A stretch of DNA of 64,000 nucleotides from an uncultured Flavobacteriaceae bacterium (GTDB lineage Bacteria; Bacteroidota; Bacteroidia; Flavobacteriales; Flavobacteriaceae). Positions 43,336-52,246 of the stretch are shown here, piece after piece. The DNA is taken from contig CANLUH010000007.1 in the NCBI GenBank assembly GCA_947494205.1, positions 1-64,000 of the forward strand. The letters are read 5' to 3'. Both the position numbers and the translations under genes were made by a program. The notes below the pieces were generated by a model that ran no database searches, was not told the origin of the DNA, and was given only the letters and a program-made list of their open reading frames with translations. Within the stretch, counting starts at the first letter, position 1. Each line of letters opens with the position of its first letter.

Positions 43336-44211
43336 ATGAATAAGAAGAAATTATACATTTACATCGTATTATTATTATTACTTGCAATAGCAGCTGTTTT
43401 ATTTTTTAATTCTAAACAAGAAAAAGAGACGTTTAATCAACGTGTAAAAATTGCTATTCGAGAAGTTGGAAACCAATTATTATTATCAAATAATGATTCT
43501 ACATCATTAATTCTTCCAGTAATTAAGCTTAAAGAAAACATCTATCAATTATCTTTTGAAAATGAGTTATCTTTTGAACCCAGTGTTTTGGTTAAAATTA
43601 TAGATAGTACTTTCACAAAAACGAAACTTTCTAAGCATTATAGAGTAGAAGTAAAGCAGTGTTTAGAACCATTAGTAGGTTATAGTTATGAGATGAGTGT
43701 GTTTGAAGAGAACACTTTGGTACCTTGTTCTGGACGGTATTTACCTAATGATTGTTATATAATTGAAGTAAAATTTACGAAACGAGAGCATGCCTTTTTT
43801 AATATACAAACCCTATTATATGCTTTTGGGTTTATTTGTTTGTTATTAGTATTAGATGTTTTTATACTGAATAAGAAAAAACAAACACAAAGAATGGTTG
43901 TGGAAGTAGATGCTGATTATACTACAGTTGGACGTTTTCGTTTTTATCCAGAACAAAATAAATTGGTTAAAGAAGCTGAAGAAATAAATCTATCTAAAAA
44001 AGAATGCGAATTGCTTGAAATCTTAGTAGCTAACCCAAATCAAATTATTAAACGCGATGAGTTTAATAAGAAAGTATGGGAAGATAATGGTGTTTTTGTA
44101 GGTAGAAGTTTAGATACTTATATTTCTAAATTGCGCAAAAAACTTCAGGATGATGATCGCATTAAGATTACAAATGTTCATGGCGTTGGTTATAAATTTG
44201 AGATTATGTAA
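43336..44211 (+). CDS. Membrane-bound one-component regulator with C-terminal winged helix
   Basis: About 291 residues from the ATG at 43336 (an upstream frame to 43264 overlaps the operator repeats). One N-terminal helix (about 5-23), a periplasmic domain of about 135 residues, a second helix (about 160-180), and a cytoplasmic OmpR/PhoB-type winged helix at the C-terminus (about 200-290; LSKKECELLEILVANPNQII). No receiver or kinase domain is present. It probably senses an envelope signal and acts directly on DNA, likely including yceI. The order of domains is the reverse of CadC/ToxR. Confidence 0.82.
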   Translation: MNKKKLYIYIVLLLLLAIAAVLFFNSKQEKETFNQRVKIAIREVGNQLLLSNNDSTSLILPVIKLKENIYQLSFENELSFEPSVLVKIIDSTFTKTKLSKHYRVEVKQCLEPLVGYSYEMSVFEENTLVPCSGRYLPNDCYIIEVKFTKREHAFFNIQTLLYAFGFICLLLVLDVFILNKKKQTQRMVVEVDADYTTVGRFRFYPEQNKLVKEAEEINLSKKECELLEILVANPNQIIKRDEFNKKVWEDNGVFVGRSLDTYISKLRKKLQDDDRIKITNVHGVGYKFEIM

Positions 44212-44245
44212 GCTTGTTTTAAATTAAAATATATAATTTTAGGTC

Positions 44246-45301
44246 TTGAATTTCGAAGACCAAATATTATTTTTCTTTAGTGCTTTAGGAGCATTCAATG
44301 GGCTTATTTTAAGTTTGTATTTTGCTTTTTTAATTAAAACAAGAAGCAAAGCGACATACTTTCTTGCAGCATTACTATTTGTAATTAGTGTTCGAGTTAC
44401 CAAATCTGTATTTTTAACTTTCTATTCAGGTATTTCTAATAGTTTTATTCAAGTAGGTTTAACAGCTTGTTTACTAATAGGACCATTTTTATATCTATAT
44501 GTTTCCGAAGTTGTAAATCCTAAACCTAAGAACAGTTTAACTTGGTTATGGCATATACTTCCTATAAGCGTTTTTATGGTTGTTATAGGTTACTTTTATC
44601 CTTATTTAGAATATAATTATTTATGGCAAAGACGACCTAATGGTTATTTAAGTTGGTTATTATTTGGACAATGGTTAACCTATATAATATGCTCTATTTA
44701 TATTTTAAAACCTATAATTAAAACGGTGTTTTCTAAAAACGAAAAACGTAATGGATTACATTTTTGGTTAGTAAGTGTTGTTTTTGGAGTTGGTTTTATT
44801 TACGTCGCGTATTTAACTAATGGTTATACCTCATATATTTTAGGCGCATTATCATTTTCTTTTACCTTTTATTTATTAATTATTATTTGGGTATTTAAAA
44901 AGAAAAGAAACACACCTCTCTTTTACGATAATCCTATAAAATATGCTAATAAAAAAATAGAACACTCTAAAGCATCAAACCTTTCTATACAATTAGAATC
45001 ATTGTTTAAAAAAGATGAAATACATCGCAACTCTGAATTAAAACTTGCAGATGTAGCTGAAAAACTAGATATAAAATCACATGAGCTATCACAATATTTG
45101 AATGAACATGTTGGCATGAGTTTTTCAAATTATATTAATAGTTATAGAGTTGCAACTGCAGAAAAAATGTTGCTATCTAATAATCTATTAACCATACAAG
45201 CCATTGGAAATGAGTGTGGTTTTAAATCTAACTCAACTTTTTATACTGCTTTTAAAAAGATAAAAGGCATTACTCCTGCACAGTTTAAAAAAGCTAGTTA
45301 A
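44246..45301 (+). CDS. Membrane-integral AraC-family regulator (7TM-HTH type)
   Basis: A 351-residue regulator with seven hydrophobic helices in the first ~220 residues and a C-terminal AraC DNA-binding domain (about 250-350; LADVAEKLDIKSHELSQYLN and GNECGFKSNSTFYTAFKKI). The start is TTG at 44246, 34 bases after the winged-helix regulator. Such 7TM-AraC proteins are common in Bacteroidota and sense membrane or extracellular cues. The next two plus-strand genes may be its targets. Confidence 0.87.
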   Translation: MNFEDQILFFFSALGAFNGLILSLYFAFLIKTRSKATYFLAALLFVISVRVTKSVFLTFYSGISNSFIQVGLTACLLIGPFLYLYVSEVVNPKPKNSLTWLWHILPISVFMVVIGYFYPYLEYNYLWQRRPNGYLSWLLFGQWLTYIICSIYILKPIIKTVFSKNEKRNGLHFWLVSVVFGVGFIYVAYLTNGYTSYILGALSFSFTFYLLIIIWVFKKKRNTPLFYDNPIKYANKKIEHSKASNLSIQLESLFKKDEIHRNSELKLADVAEKLDIKSHELSQYLNEHVGMSFSNYINSYRVATAEKMLLSNNLLTIQAIGNECGFKSNSTFYTAFKKIKGITPAQFKKAS

Positions 45302-45416
45302 GTATTATTTTTTCTTCGGAATTATAAATCTGTATACCTTTTTAGTTTATAAAACACCTTTTGTTTTGCTTTTGAAATAGTTTCGTAAAAAATAATCTCA
45401 TCAAATTAAAAACGAA

Positions 45417-45839
45417 ATGAAAAGAATGAAACAATTAATTATTATTGTAAGCATATTATTAGCTCAAAGTAGTATGGCACAATCAACAGATGAAACACTA
45501 ATTAGAGAAACTTTAACACAATATATTGAAGGATCGACAGGAGGGAAGCCTAGTTTATTAAAAAAAGTATTCTATCCAAATCTAAATCTGTATTATGTAG
45601 AAAACAATACCATTAAAATATGGTCTGGTAAAGCTTACATTGAAGACACTAAAGAAGGAAAGCCCACAGGAGAACAAGGCAAAATTCTCTCTATAGATTA
45701 TACAAATAATGCAGCGGTTGCAAAAGTTGAAATTTCGCATCCCAATAGCCGAACACCATATATCGATTATTTTATGCTCTTAAAAACAAATGGTAAATGG
45801 ACAATAATTCATAAAATGTTTACTAAAAAGACACAATAA
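45417..45839 (+). CDS. Secreted NTF2-like (lumazine-binding-type) protein
   Basis: A 140-residue protein with signal peptide (to about SSMAQ, residue 22). The NTF2 fold is marked by ETLTQYIEGSTGGKPSLLKKVF (about 31-52) and the final strands YFMLLKTNGKWTIIHKMFTK. Members are annotated as putative lumazine-binding. The ligand is unknown. The serine hydrolase gene follows after 2 bases, so the two are co-translated. Confidence 0.82.
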   Translation: MKRMKQLIIIVSILLAQSSMAQSTDETLIRETLTQYIEGSTGGKPSLLKKVFYPNLNLYYVENNTIKIWSGKAYIEDTKEGKPTGEQGKILSIDYTNNAAVAKVEISHPNSRTPYIDYFMLLKTNGKWTIIHKMFTKKTQ

Positions 45840-45841
45840 TT

Positions 45842-47338
45842 ATGAAGCATTATTTTAAGTGTATAGCATTATACTTTATTGTTTTTACAAGTAGTTGTGC
45901 TCAAGAGAAAATTCCAGTAAATGCCCTTTCTGGTTTTGAAACAGAAGTAGATTCTTTAATGAAAGTATACCATACAGTAGGTGCTTCTGTAGCTATAGTT
46001 AAAGATGGTAAAACCATATATTCTAAAGGTTTTGGTTATAAAGATTTAGAAGATAAAACACCAGCAAATAATCAGACTATTTATGGTATTGCATCCTGTT
46101 CAAAAGCATTTACAGCATCTTTATTTGGGATTTTAGAAGGAAAAGGCCGTTTAAGTTTGCAAGATAAACCTAAGAAACATATTCCTGAATTAGAGTTCTA
46201 TAGTTCGGAAATGAATAATAGCGTAAAGTTAAAACACATTTTATCTCACAGCACCGGAATGCCTCATATTAGTACAGAATCTTCAGCTGTACTATTTAGG
46301 TCAGAAAATAAAAATGATATTATTCCACGCTTAAAACATTTAAAACCTCAAGTAGGAGTAGAAGAGGAGTTTATTTATAATAATTACATGTATGCATTAG
46401 CTGGACGTATTAGTGAACGTGTTACTGGGCAATCTTGGGAAGAGAATCTTTTAGAATTTATTTTTAAACCTTTAGCAATGGACAACACTTATGCAAATGT
46501 ATTTACGGCAAGTAAAAATTCTGATTTCGCAACAGGTTATGGAGTAAAAGACACAATACCAATGCCTGTTTTAAAAGAAGATTTTCCAACTAGAGATGCT
46601 GGAGGTAATATTTATAGTAGTGTGGCAGATATATCTAACTGGCTTAGTATGTGGTTAGCAAAAGGAAACTATAAAAACAAAGAATTACTATCTAAAAGTT
46701 ACGTGGAACGCGCTACTGGACAACAACAATTAATGAATACAGATACAATTACAGGACTAAGTAGATATTATGGTTTTGGTTGGATGAATAGCAAACAAAA
46801 AGGACATTTAAAAATAGAACATTCTGGAGGCATTTCAGGATATACTTCTAATATCGTATTCTTTCCAGAAGATCATTTAGGGATTGTTGTGTTAACCAAC
46901 CAAAATACTGCGGGTATTGCTTTTGCTATTACCAACAATGCAATATCTAGATTATTAGATATTGATATTGAACCCAATCCAAACGAACCTTATTTTTCTA
47001 CAATTGCAACAATTGAAGACCCTAATACAGATACTGTTATTAATACAGAAGCTCCGTCAACACATGCATTAGAAAACTTTACAGGTGCGTTTTTTCATCC
47101 TGGTTATGGAACTATAAATGTCACTTTTAAAGACAGCACCTTGTATGCAACATTTCCATTTACAACATTTAGACTGCAGCATGACAGTAATAATGTATTT
47201 ATAGATTATTTTACAGAACGTAAATCGGAAGTAATGGGTAATTTTTTACGGTTTGATTTTCAGAGTAATTCTGAAAACCAAATAGATTATTTACTTTTAA
47301 ATATAGATAACCCTCCTGTAGCTTTTATAAAGCAATAG
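45842..47338 (+). CDS. Lipoprotein serine hydrolase (class C beta-lactamase fold)
   Basis: A 498-residue protein with lipobox TSSC (Cys19), so it is membrane-anchored. The penicillin-binding fold has the nucleophile motif Ser85-x-x-Lys88 (ASCSK), a YNN motif (about 176-178) and HSGG (about 327-330) as the third element. It has an additional C-terminal beta-domain (DUF3471-like, about 410-498). It may be a D-amino-acid peptidase or esterase rather than a true beta-lactamase. It ends in the palindromic element copy 3. Confidence 0.87.
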   Translation: MKHYFKCIALYFIVFTSSCAQEKIPVNALSGFETEVDSLMKVYHTVGASVAIVKDGKTIYSKGFGYKDLEDKTPANNQTIYGIASCSKAFTASLFGILEGKGRLSLQDKPKKHIPELEFYSSEMNNSVKLKHILSHSTGMPHISTESSAVLFRSENKNDIIPRLKHLKPQVGVEEEFIYNNYMYALAGRISERVTGQSWEENLLEFIFKPLAMDNTYANVFTASKNSDFATGYGVKDTIPMPVLKEDFPTRDAGGNIYSSVADISNWLSMWLAKGNYKNKELLSKSYVERATGQQQLMNTDTITGLSRYYGFGWMNSKQKGHLKIEHSGGISGYTSNIVFFPEDHLGIVVLTNQNTAGIAFAITNNAISRLLDIDIEPNPNEPYFSTIATIEDPNTDTVINTEAPSTHALENFTGAFFHPGYGTINVTFKDSTLYATFPFTTFRLQHDSNNVFIDYFTERKSEVMGNFLRFDFQSNSENQIDYLLLNIDNPPVAFIKQ

Positions 47339-47349
47339 ATTAAAAAACT

Positions 47350-47483
47350 GGCTATCTAAAAAGTATAGTTCCATGTCATATTGAGCTTGTCGAAATATTT
47401 TATCTTATCGATAATTAATATCAGTTTCGACAAGCTCAACTTGACAAAATGAATTAGAATGTCTTTTAGATAGCCTCTTTTTA
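47350..47483. repeat. Long palindromic repeat nested in a terminator-like hairpin, copy 3
   Basis: The outer arms GGCTATCTAAAAG (47350-47362) and CTTTTAGATAGCC (47463-47475) pair perfectly, with A/T tracts outside. The inner arms 47374-47395 and 47425-47446 are the same as in copy 1. It starts 11 bases after the serine hydrolase stop and lies between convergent genes. Confidence 0.87.
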
Positions 47484-47511
47484 ATATAATACTGTGATAT
47501 TCCTATAAAAA

Positions 47512-50500
47512 TTAGTTGTTAGGATTTAAAATCTCTTCAAAGTCTTTTTTAGTATCAGGATGTTTTAACATATCTTTCATAAACTCGTAAGCTCTTCTTG
47601 TAATAACTCTACTCATTGGAGGCTCTATAATAGGTAAAGAACCGTTATTTGTATAATCTGCAATCGTTTGATTGTTGTTTTTAACAATATTGTAAAGCGC
47701 TTTGTTTAACTCTTTTTCATTTAAATTATTACAGTTTAAAGCTCTTCCATAAATAGATTTTACATCAGCAACCGTAAATTGATGTGGTAAATAAATCGTT
47801 TTAAATTTAAACTTAGTACTATCTTTTTCTTCTAAGCGTTTAAGTTGTTCCTTTACATATATTGGCATCATTTCGGTAGCGGCTACCGAACTTAAAATAG
47901 CATTTAGTTCTGAGTTTTTATTTACCAATTTAGCTTTACAAAAGTTTTCATTTTTCTCAATAACACTTTTTATATAAGCCACTTTATCGTTTACTACGCT
48001 AATAAAGACATTACGTTTTGCTTCTGGAATTTCTTTTTTATTGGCAATGGTATTATACAATTTGTAAACCGATAATAATCCTGAATTTTCATAAATACCA
48101 CCATCATTATAATGCCCCAATGTTTCTATTTTTGCAGCTGGACTTATAACAGGGAATCGGTTAGAAGTAGAAGCCGCATCGTAAAAGGTAAGTGTACTGT
48201 CTTTTCCAATAGACAAAATATCATCTGCACCTTGATACAGTAATTGTGTGTCTGCAGGATTATTTCTCGTAGAAACACTAACAGCCATACCTTGGTTTCC
48301 TTTTACATTTGTAGTATTTGCTATAAGAATAGGGTAGCGGTTCCCTTCTTTTTCATAAACCTCTTTCCAATACGAACGAAACGATTTTCTTTTATTGTAT
48401 GCATTACTATTTGCCATTTCTGCATATTGTCGCATTGCACTAGAGGAACGATCACAACCACTTAAATCACATCCTGGTATAAAAAAGTGCATAAACAAAT
48501 CTCTTCCAAATATATGTGTGAGGTCTAAACCTAGTATATTTTGTGTAGAAAGTACATCTATTTTTTTAAGATAGTTTTCTTTGTCAGTATTCCCAATAAT
48601 AGAAGAGAGGTTGGTTAATCCCATAGTGCCGCCAGAAACACCAGATACTGCAATAGTTTGTTTTAAAAAATCGGGATCTTGTTGTTGTAATGCGTGTAAC
48701 ACAGTCATCGTCCAAGCGTTAGACTTAACACCACCACCATAACAGCCTATATAATATCTCGTTTTTAAAAGGTCTGGTGTTCTATCTTCTAAAAAAGTAT
48801 CTAAATCTATTATAGATTCATCTTCTGGTATGGCATTTAATGTAAATAAATTATTATCGAATTCAGGAATTTTATTAAGACGTGTTAATGTAAATACAAC
48901 AACAGCAACAACTAGAAGTCCTAACTTTACATTAAACTTCTTTTCTTTAGTTGTATTTTTTGAATACTGATAGTATATAAGGTTTTTAGTAATAATTACT
49001 ATAATACCATAATATATAAGTAATGCAGAGAGAATAATAACTATAGCATTAATATGAAATGCTAAATGATCATAAATATTTATAATAATAAACCCAATAA
49101 GATTAATGTTTGCAACAACAACTATAAACTTTAAAAATGAATGATTATCACTTAAAACTCCAGCTCTAAACTTAGTTAATAATTGAAATAAAAGATTGTT
49201 TTCTGAAAAATTATAGGTTTTAAAAAAGGTTTTTAAATCTACAATCGATTGTTCTTTAAAGGTTTTTAAATTTTCAGTAGAAATTGCACCAAAGGACTTA
49301 ACCGTAATATTAGATTTAATATTGAAGAATATAAATTTTAATATAGAACGAAACGTACGATAATACACATACGTTATCATTTGAAAAATGATACAGAATA
49401 GACTTAAAATAACAGTAAGTCCGGTATATTTTACCTCAGAAGAAAATAGAATGATAAAAAAAGTAATATGAATGAGTACCATTATTAAAAAGAAAAACGC
49501 TCCACGATTTATAACAGGGTTAATACTATGCAATACAGGTTTACATTGATTCGCTGTCATTGTTTTTGCATCTAATACAGTTGTACTTTTTTTATTATTG
49601 TTATTACCGTTTAAAGAATAATCGCCATCGTACATGTTTGGGAAGTAGGAGAGTATAAACGTATAAGTACTATCGTACCACTGTTGTTTTTTTAAACGCA
49701 AAAGGTATAACCATAATATACCACAGGCTAATATGGAAAATGCTACACTGCTTGTGTTTAATAGCCATTTAAAATTAATTTCGCTAGTATAAGCAATAAG
49801 GTAAAAAAGCGCAGTATAGAACATAACACCAAGAACACGCAATAGAAAATTGACATTACTTTCTGGCCGTTTATTCTTATGGTTTTTATATTTTTTCTTG
49901 TATTTATAAGTAATGATTCCGAAAATAGGTAAGGTTTTATAGTTTAAAAACCATTCGCGATATTCCTCTTTAATACTAAAGTAGCTAGGATAATGTACCA
50001 ATACTATAGATAATAAAGGTGCGAATATTACTAATAACAATACCATATTAAAAGGAGACTCATATAAGTCTACAACTATAGAGTTTATTTGTGAAGCCTT
50101 AGGCAATATAAACCCTATTAATCCTAATATAATAAGACTATATATAGAAGATACAATAAACGTTTTTAGTGTTGTTAACATCTCTTTTTCAAGTAAATAA
50201 GCCAAAAGAGCTATTAAGAAACCAAAAGCTGAACATGCATACAGTATTAGTTTCATGGTACTTACAGTTTCGGGATACGTGTGCGAGAAAAAGTAGATAC
50301 TGTTTTCAGTAACATCTGAAATATATGATGCAACTATAATAATGGTGTATAATATATATAACGGTTTTTTATACCAAGCTTTACTATAACCACTGTACAA
50401 TAATTGTCGTTTTACAAATTTCCATAAAACAAGTAATAAGAAGAACGGCCAAATGGAATCTATAATAAAATAACCATAATAACTTATTTTGTACCAAACG

Positions 50501-50736
50501 TTAGTATTTAATAATTCATTTTGTAACCAATGACTATCAATATCACTAGTAAATTGTGGACTATTAATTATACCTGGGATTTCAAATAAGCTTGAGATTA
50601 ATGTTAAAACTATAGTTAATATAAACAACCATAATAATTGTGTGTTGGTTATTTTAGGACTTATAATACTGTTGAATTTCTGTTTTAAAGATTTCATAGT
50701 TAATAGATTAATTAATAGCTGGTTAAACTTAGGCAT
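47512..50736 (-). CDS. Large membrane protein with C-terminal patatin-like phospholipase domain
   Basis: A 1074-residue protein. The first ~630 residues hold roughly twelve to fifteen hydrophobic helices in two blocks separated by a soluble segment. The patatin domain follows: CYGGGVKSN (oxyanion hole, about 660), GVSGG (nucleophile Ser, about 697) and NDGG (catalytic Asp, about 877). It is expected to hydrolyse lipids at the membrane surface. An ATG at 50697 is an alternative start. It is a single gene, larger than most patatins. Confidence 0.82.
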   Translation of the reverse strand: MPKFNQLLINLLTMKSLKQKFNSIISPKITNTQLLWLFILTIVLTLISSLFEIPGIINSPQFTSDIDSHWLQNELLNTNVWYKISYYGYFIIDSIWPFFLLLVLWKFVKRQLLYSGYSKAWYKKPLYILYTIIIVASYISDVTENSIYFFSHTYPETVSTMKLILYACSAFGFLIALLAYLLEKEMLTTLKTFIVSSIYSLIILGLIGFILPKASQINSIVVDLYESPFNMVLLLVIFAPLLSIVLVHYPSYFSIKEEYREWFLNYKTLPIFGIITYKYKKKYKNHKNKRPESNVNFLLRVLGVMFYTALFYLIAYTSEINFKWLLNTSSVAFSILACGILWLYLLRLKKQQWYDSTYTFILSYFPNMYDGDYSLNGNNNNKKSTTVLDAKTMTANQCKPVLHSINPVINRGAFFFLIMVLIHITFFIILFSSEVKYTGLTVILSLFCIIFQMITYVYYRTFRSILKFIFFNIKSNITVKSFGAISTENLKTFKEQSIVDLKTFFKTYNFSENNLLFQLLTKFRAGVLSDNHSFLKFIVVVANINLIGFIIINIYDHLAFHINAIVIILSALLIYYGIIVIITKNLIYYQYSKNTTKEKKFNVKLGLLVVAVVVFTLTRLNKIPEFDNNLFTLNAIPEDESIIDLDTFLEDRTPDLLKTRYYIGCYGGGVKSNAWTMTVLHALQQQDPDFLKQTIAVSGVSGGTMGLTNLSSIIGNTDKENYLKKIDVLSTQNILGLDLTHIFGRDLFMHFFIPGCDLSGCDRSSSAMRQYAEMANSNAYNKRKSFRSYWKEVYEKEGNRYPILIANTTNVKGNQGMAVSVSTRNNPADTQLLYQGADDILSIGKDSTLTFYDAASTSNRFPVISPAAKIETLGHYNDGGIYENSGLLSVYKLYNTIANKKEIPEAKRNVFISVVNDKVAYIKSVIEKNENFCKAKLVNKNSELNAILSSVAATEMMPIYVKEQLKRLEEKDSTKFKFKTIYLPHQFTVADVKSIYGRALNCNNLNEKELNKALYNIVKNNNQTIADYTNNGSLPIIEPPMSRVITRRAYEFMKDMLKHPDTKKDFEEILNPNN

Positions 50737-51688
50737 TTTTTTGTAGAGTAAAAATACCTGATATCGTGTATTTTATAATTTACAGCGGAGAATAGGTTCA
50801 ACTAAAAAGTCTATTTTACATAATATTAATTATAGTACATTTTTATAAATAGGTTTATCCTGTGGATGAAGCTATTTATAACAAAGATGGCGCGTTGGAG
50901 AAATTATGATGTTTAGTACTACACATTCATTTATAAAAAAAAATGGTAGCTATAATTGCATATTATGTAAAATATCCCAGATGCATTCGTTTTCATAAGA
51001 AACCTTAGTACTTGGGTCTATAAACTTATTAAGCGGTTTGCTTCGCAGTGTTTATAAAACATTATGTATCTATAATTAGACGCTATGTAAAATTGCCGCG
51101 CCCAACCGCTTTATTGTTTTTAAAAAATTAAATGCTTTATGGCATTTATTTTTAAACTCAATTAGCCTCCGCTTGGCCACACCAAAAAAAGCTAAACCTT
51201 TTGCTATTAATTATAATTCTCGTATTCGAGGAAAATCCCGTAAAATTTTTTTCTACGACATTCTCGTAAAGGTTTCCGCAAGAGTATAAAATTTAAGAAA
51301 AATAAATTTCTATACACTTGCTCTAATTGTGCTATAATTCAACCTTTTTTGATTTGTGCTGTTTATATTTGAAAATAGTAACTATCAATCTTTAATGATT
51401 ATCTTTTTTTCTTGATAAAAAAAGAAACAAAAAAATCAAGGCTGCACAAAACTTTGGAAACAATTACGGCTCATTCGCTATATTTTAGAAAACATTCTAA
51501 CTCGTTAAGATTACTCTGAATTAGTTTTAAACCCTGCTATTATTAAGAATATTTATTGCTAGTCCTCTAAAATATAGACGCTCTTTCGCCTATTGTTTTG
51601 ACCAAAGTTTTCTGAGGCCGATTTGCCAACGCTTCATCTGGGTAAAAGCGTACAGCTTCTATTTTACATAATATTATGAACCTAATAA
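50737..51688. other. 952-base noncoding region with repeats upstream of the R-M island
   Basis: No gene is supported here. It contains a 19-bp exact direct repeat (TCTATTTTACATAATATTA at 50810-50828 and 51658-51676), further copies of TATGTAAAAT (50963-50973, 51084-51093) and a large imperfect hairpin (51447-51457 with 51602-51611; 51478-51489 with 51566-51577). Base composition is less A+T-rich than the surroundings in places (51095-51310). It looks like the scar of past insertions. Confidence 0.55.
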
Positions 51689-51886
51689 TTATTCAAACTT
51701 ACCTGTTCCGTAATTTACTCGTTTTTTAAAATCCAAGACTTCATCCTTTAATTTCTTATTGGCATTTTCTATCAATTCATTTTGGAGTTTCATTATTCTT
51801 ATCAAATCGTGAATAGCATTTAAGTTATCTAATTGTGTATGAACGACCTGTTCTAATTGAGCTTTAGTATATTTTCTGCTTGGCAT
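51689..51886 (-). CDS. Small coiled-coil hypothetical protein of the R-M island
   Basis: A 65-residue charged, helical protein (MPSRKYTKAQLEQVVHTQLD at the start) with heptad-like Leu/Ile spacing over residues 9-58. It is divergent from the C-protein gene and shares the 137-base control region with the repeated ATCGGA sites. No family is recognised. It may be part of the restriction-modification module or a leftover of the region. Confidence 0.55.
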   Translation of the reverse strand: MPSRKYTKAQLEQVVHTQLDNLNAIHDLIRIMKLQNELIENANKKLKDEVLDFKKRVNYGTGKFE

Positions 51887-51908
51887 AATTCTTGGATTTG
51901 AATTAGAG

Positions 51909-51980
51909 ATTCCGATAATCAGAACAAATATACTGAAAATCGGATAAAATTAAAATCAAATGTTCATATAATCGGAATAA
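51909..51980. promoter_or_regulatory. Candidate C-boxes between the divergent genes
   Basis: ATTCCGATAAT (51909-51919) is nearly complementary to ATAATCGGAAT (51968-51978), and a third site ATCGGA lies at 51939-51944. The region precedes the XRE-type controller gene, where C-proteins of type II systems normally bind. Confidence 0.5.
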
Positions 51981-52023
51981 TTTATCATATTATTTAAATT
52001 TATGTTCCAAAAATCAGAAAATA

Positions 52024-52239
52024 ATGACCGAATTAGGATTGTTCCTATCAAGAAAATCAGTTAATCGTTCCGATGTTTCAAGGAAAACAGGAATTAGCAA
52101 AACGAGGCTTAGTGAGTTGGCAAATAACGAACGTACAAAGCTTAGAGTTGATGAGCTATACTTAATTGCTTTAGCTATTGACGTTGACCCTTGCGAAATT
52201 TTTAAAGAAATCTGCAAAGAACTTAAATTAGAAGAATAG
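52024..52239 (+). CDS. XRE-family regulator, likely R-M controller (C) protein
   Basis: A 71-residue protein consisting of one Cro/C1-type helix-turn-helix (VNRSDVSRKTGISKTRLSEL, about 13-32). The size, and the position 7 bases upstream of the endonuclease gene, are those of C-proteins that delay restriction until methylation is established. Candidate operator repeats lie at 51909-51980. Confidence 0.8.
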   Translation: MTELGLFLSRKSVNRSDVSRKTGISKTRLSELANNERTKLRVDELYLIALAIDVDPCEIFKEICKELKLEE

Positions 52240-52246
52240 AAATTAT

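Noticed and set aside
51050-51120. Integron attC site near GCCCAAC at 51108
   Set aside because: Only an R'-like heptamer is present; the complementary GTTRRRY box and the internal L boxes could not be found, and no integrase is in the window.
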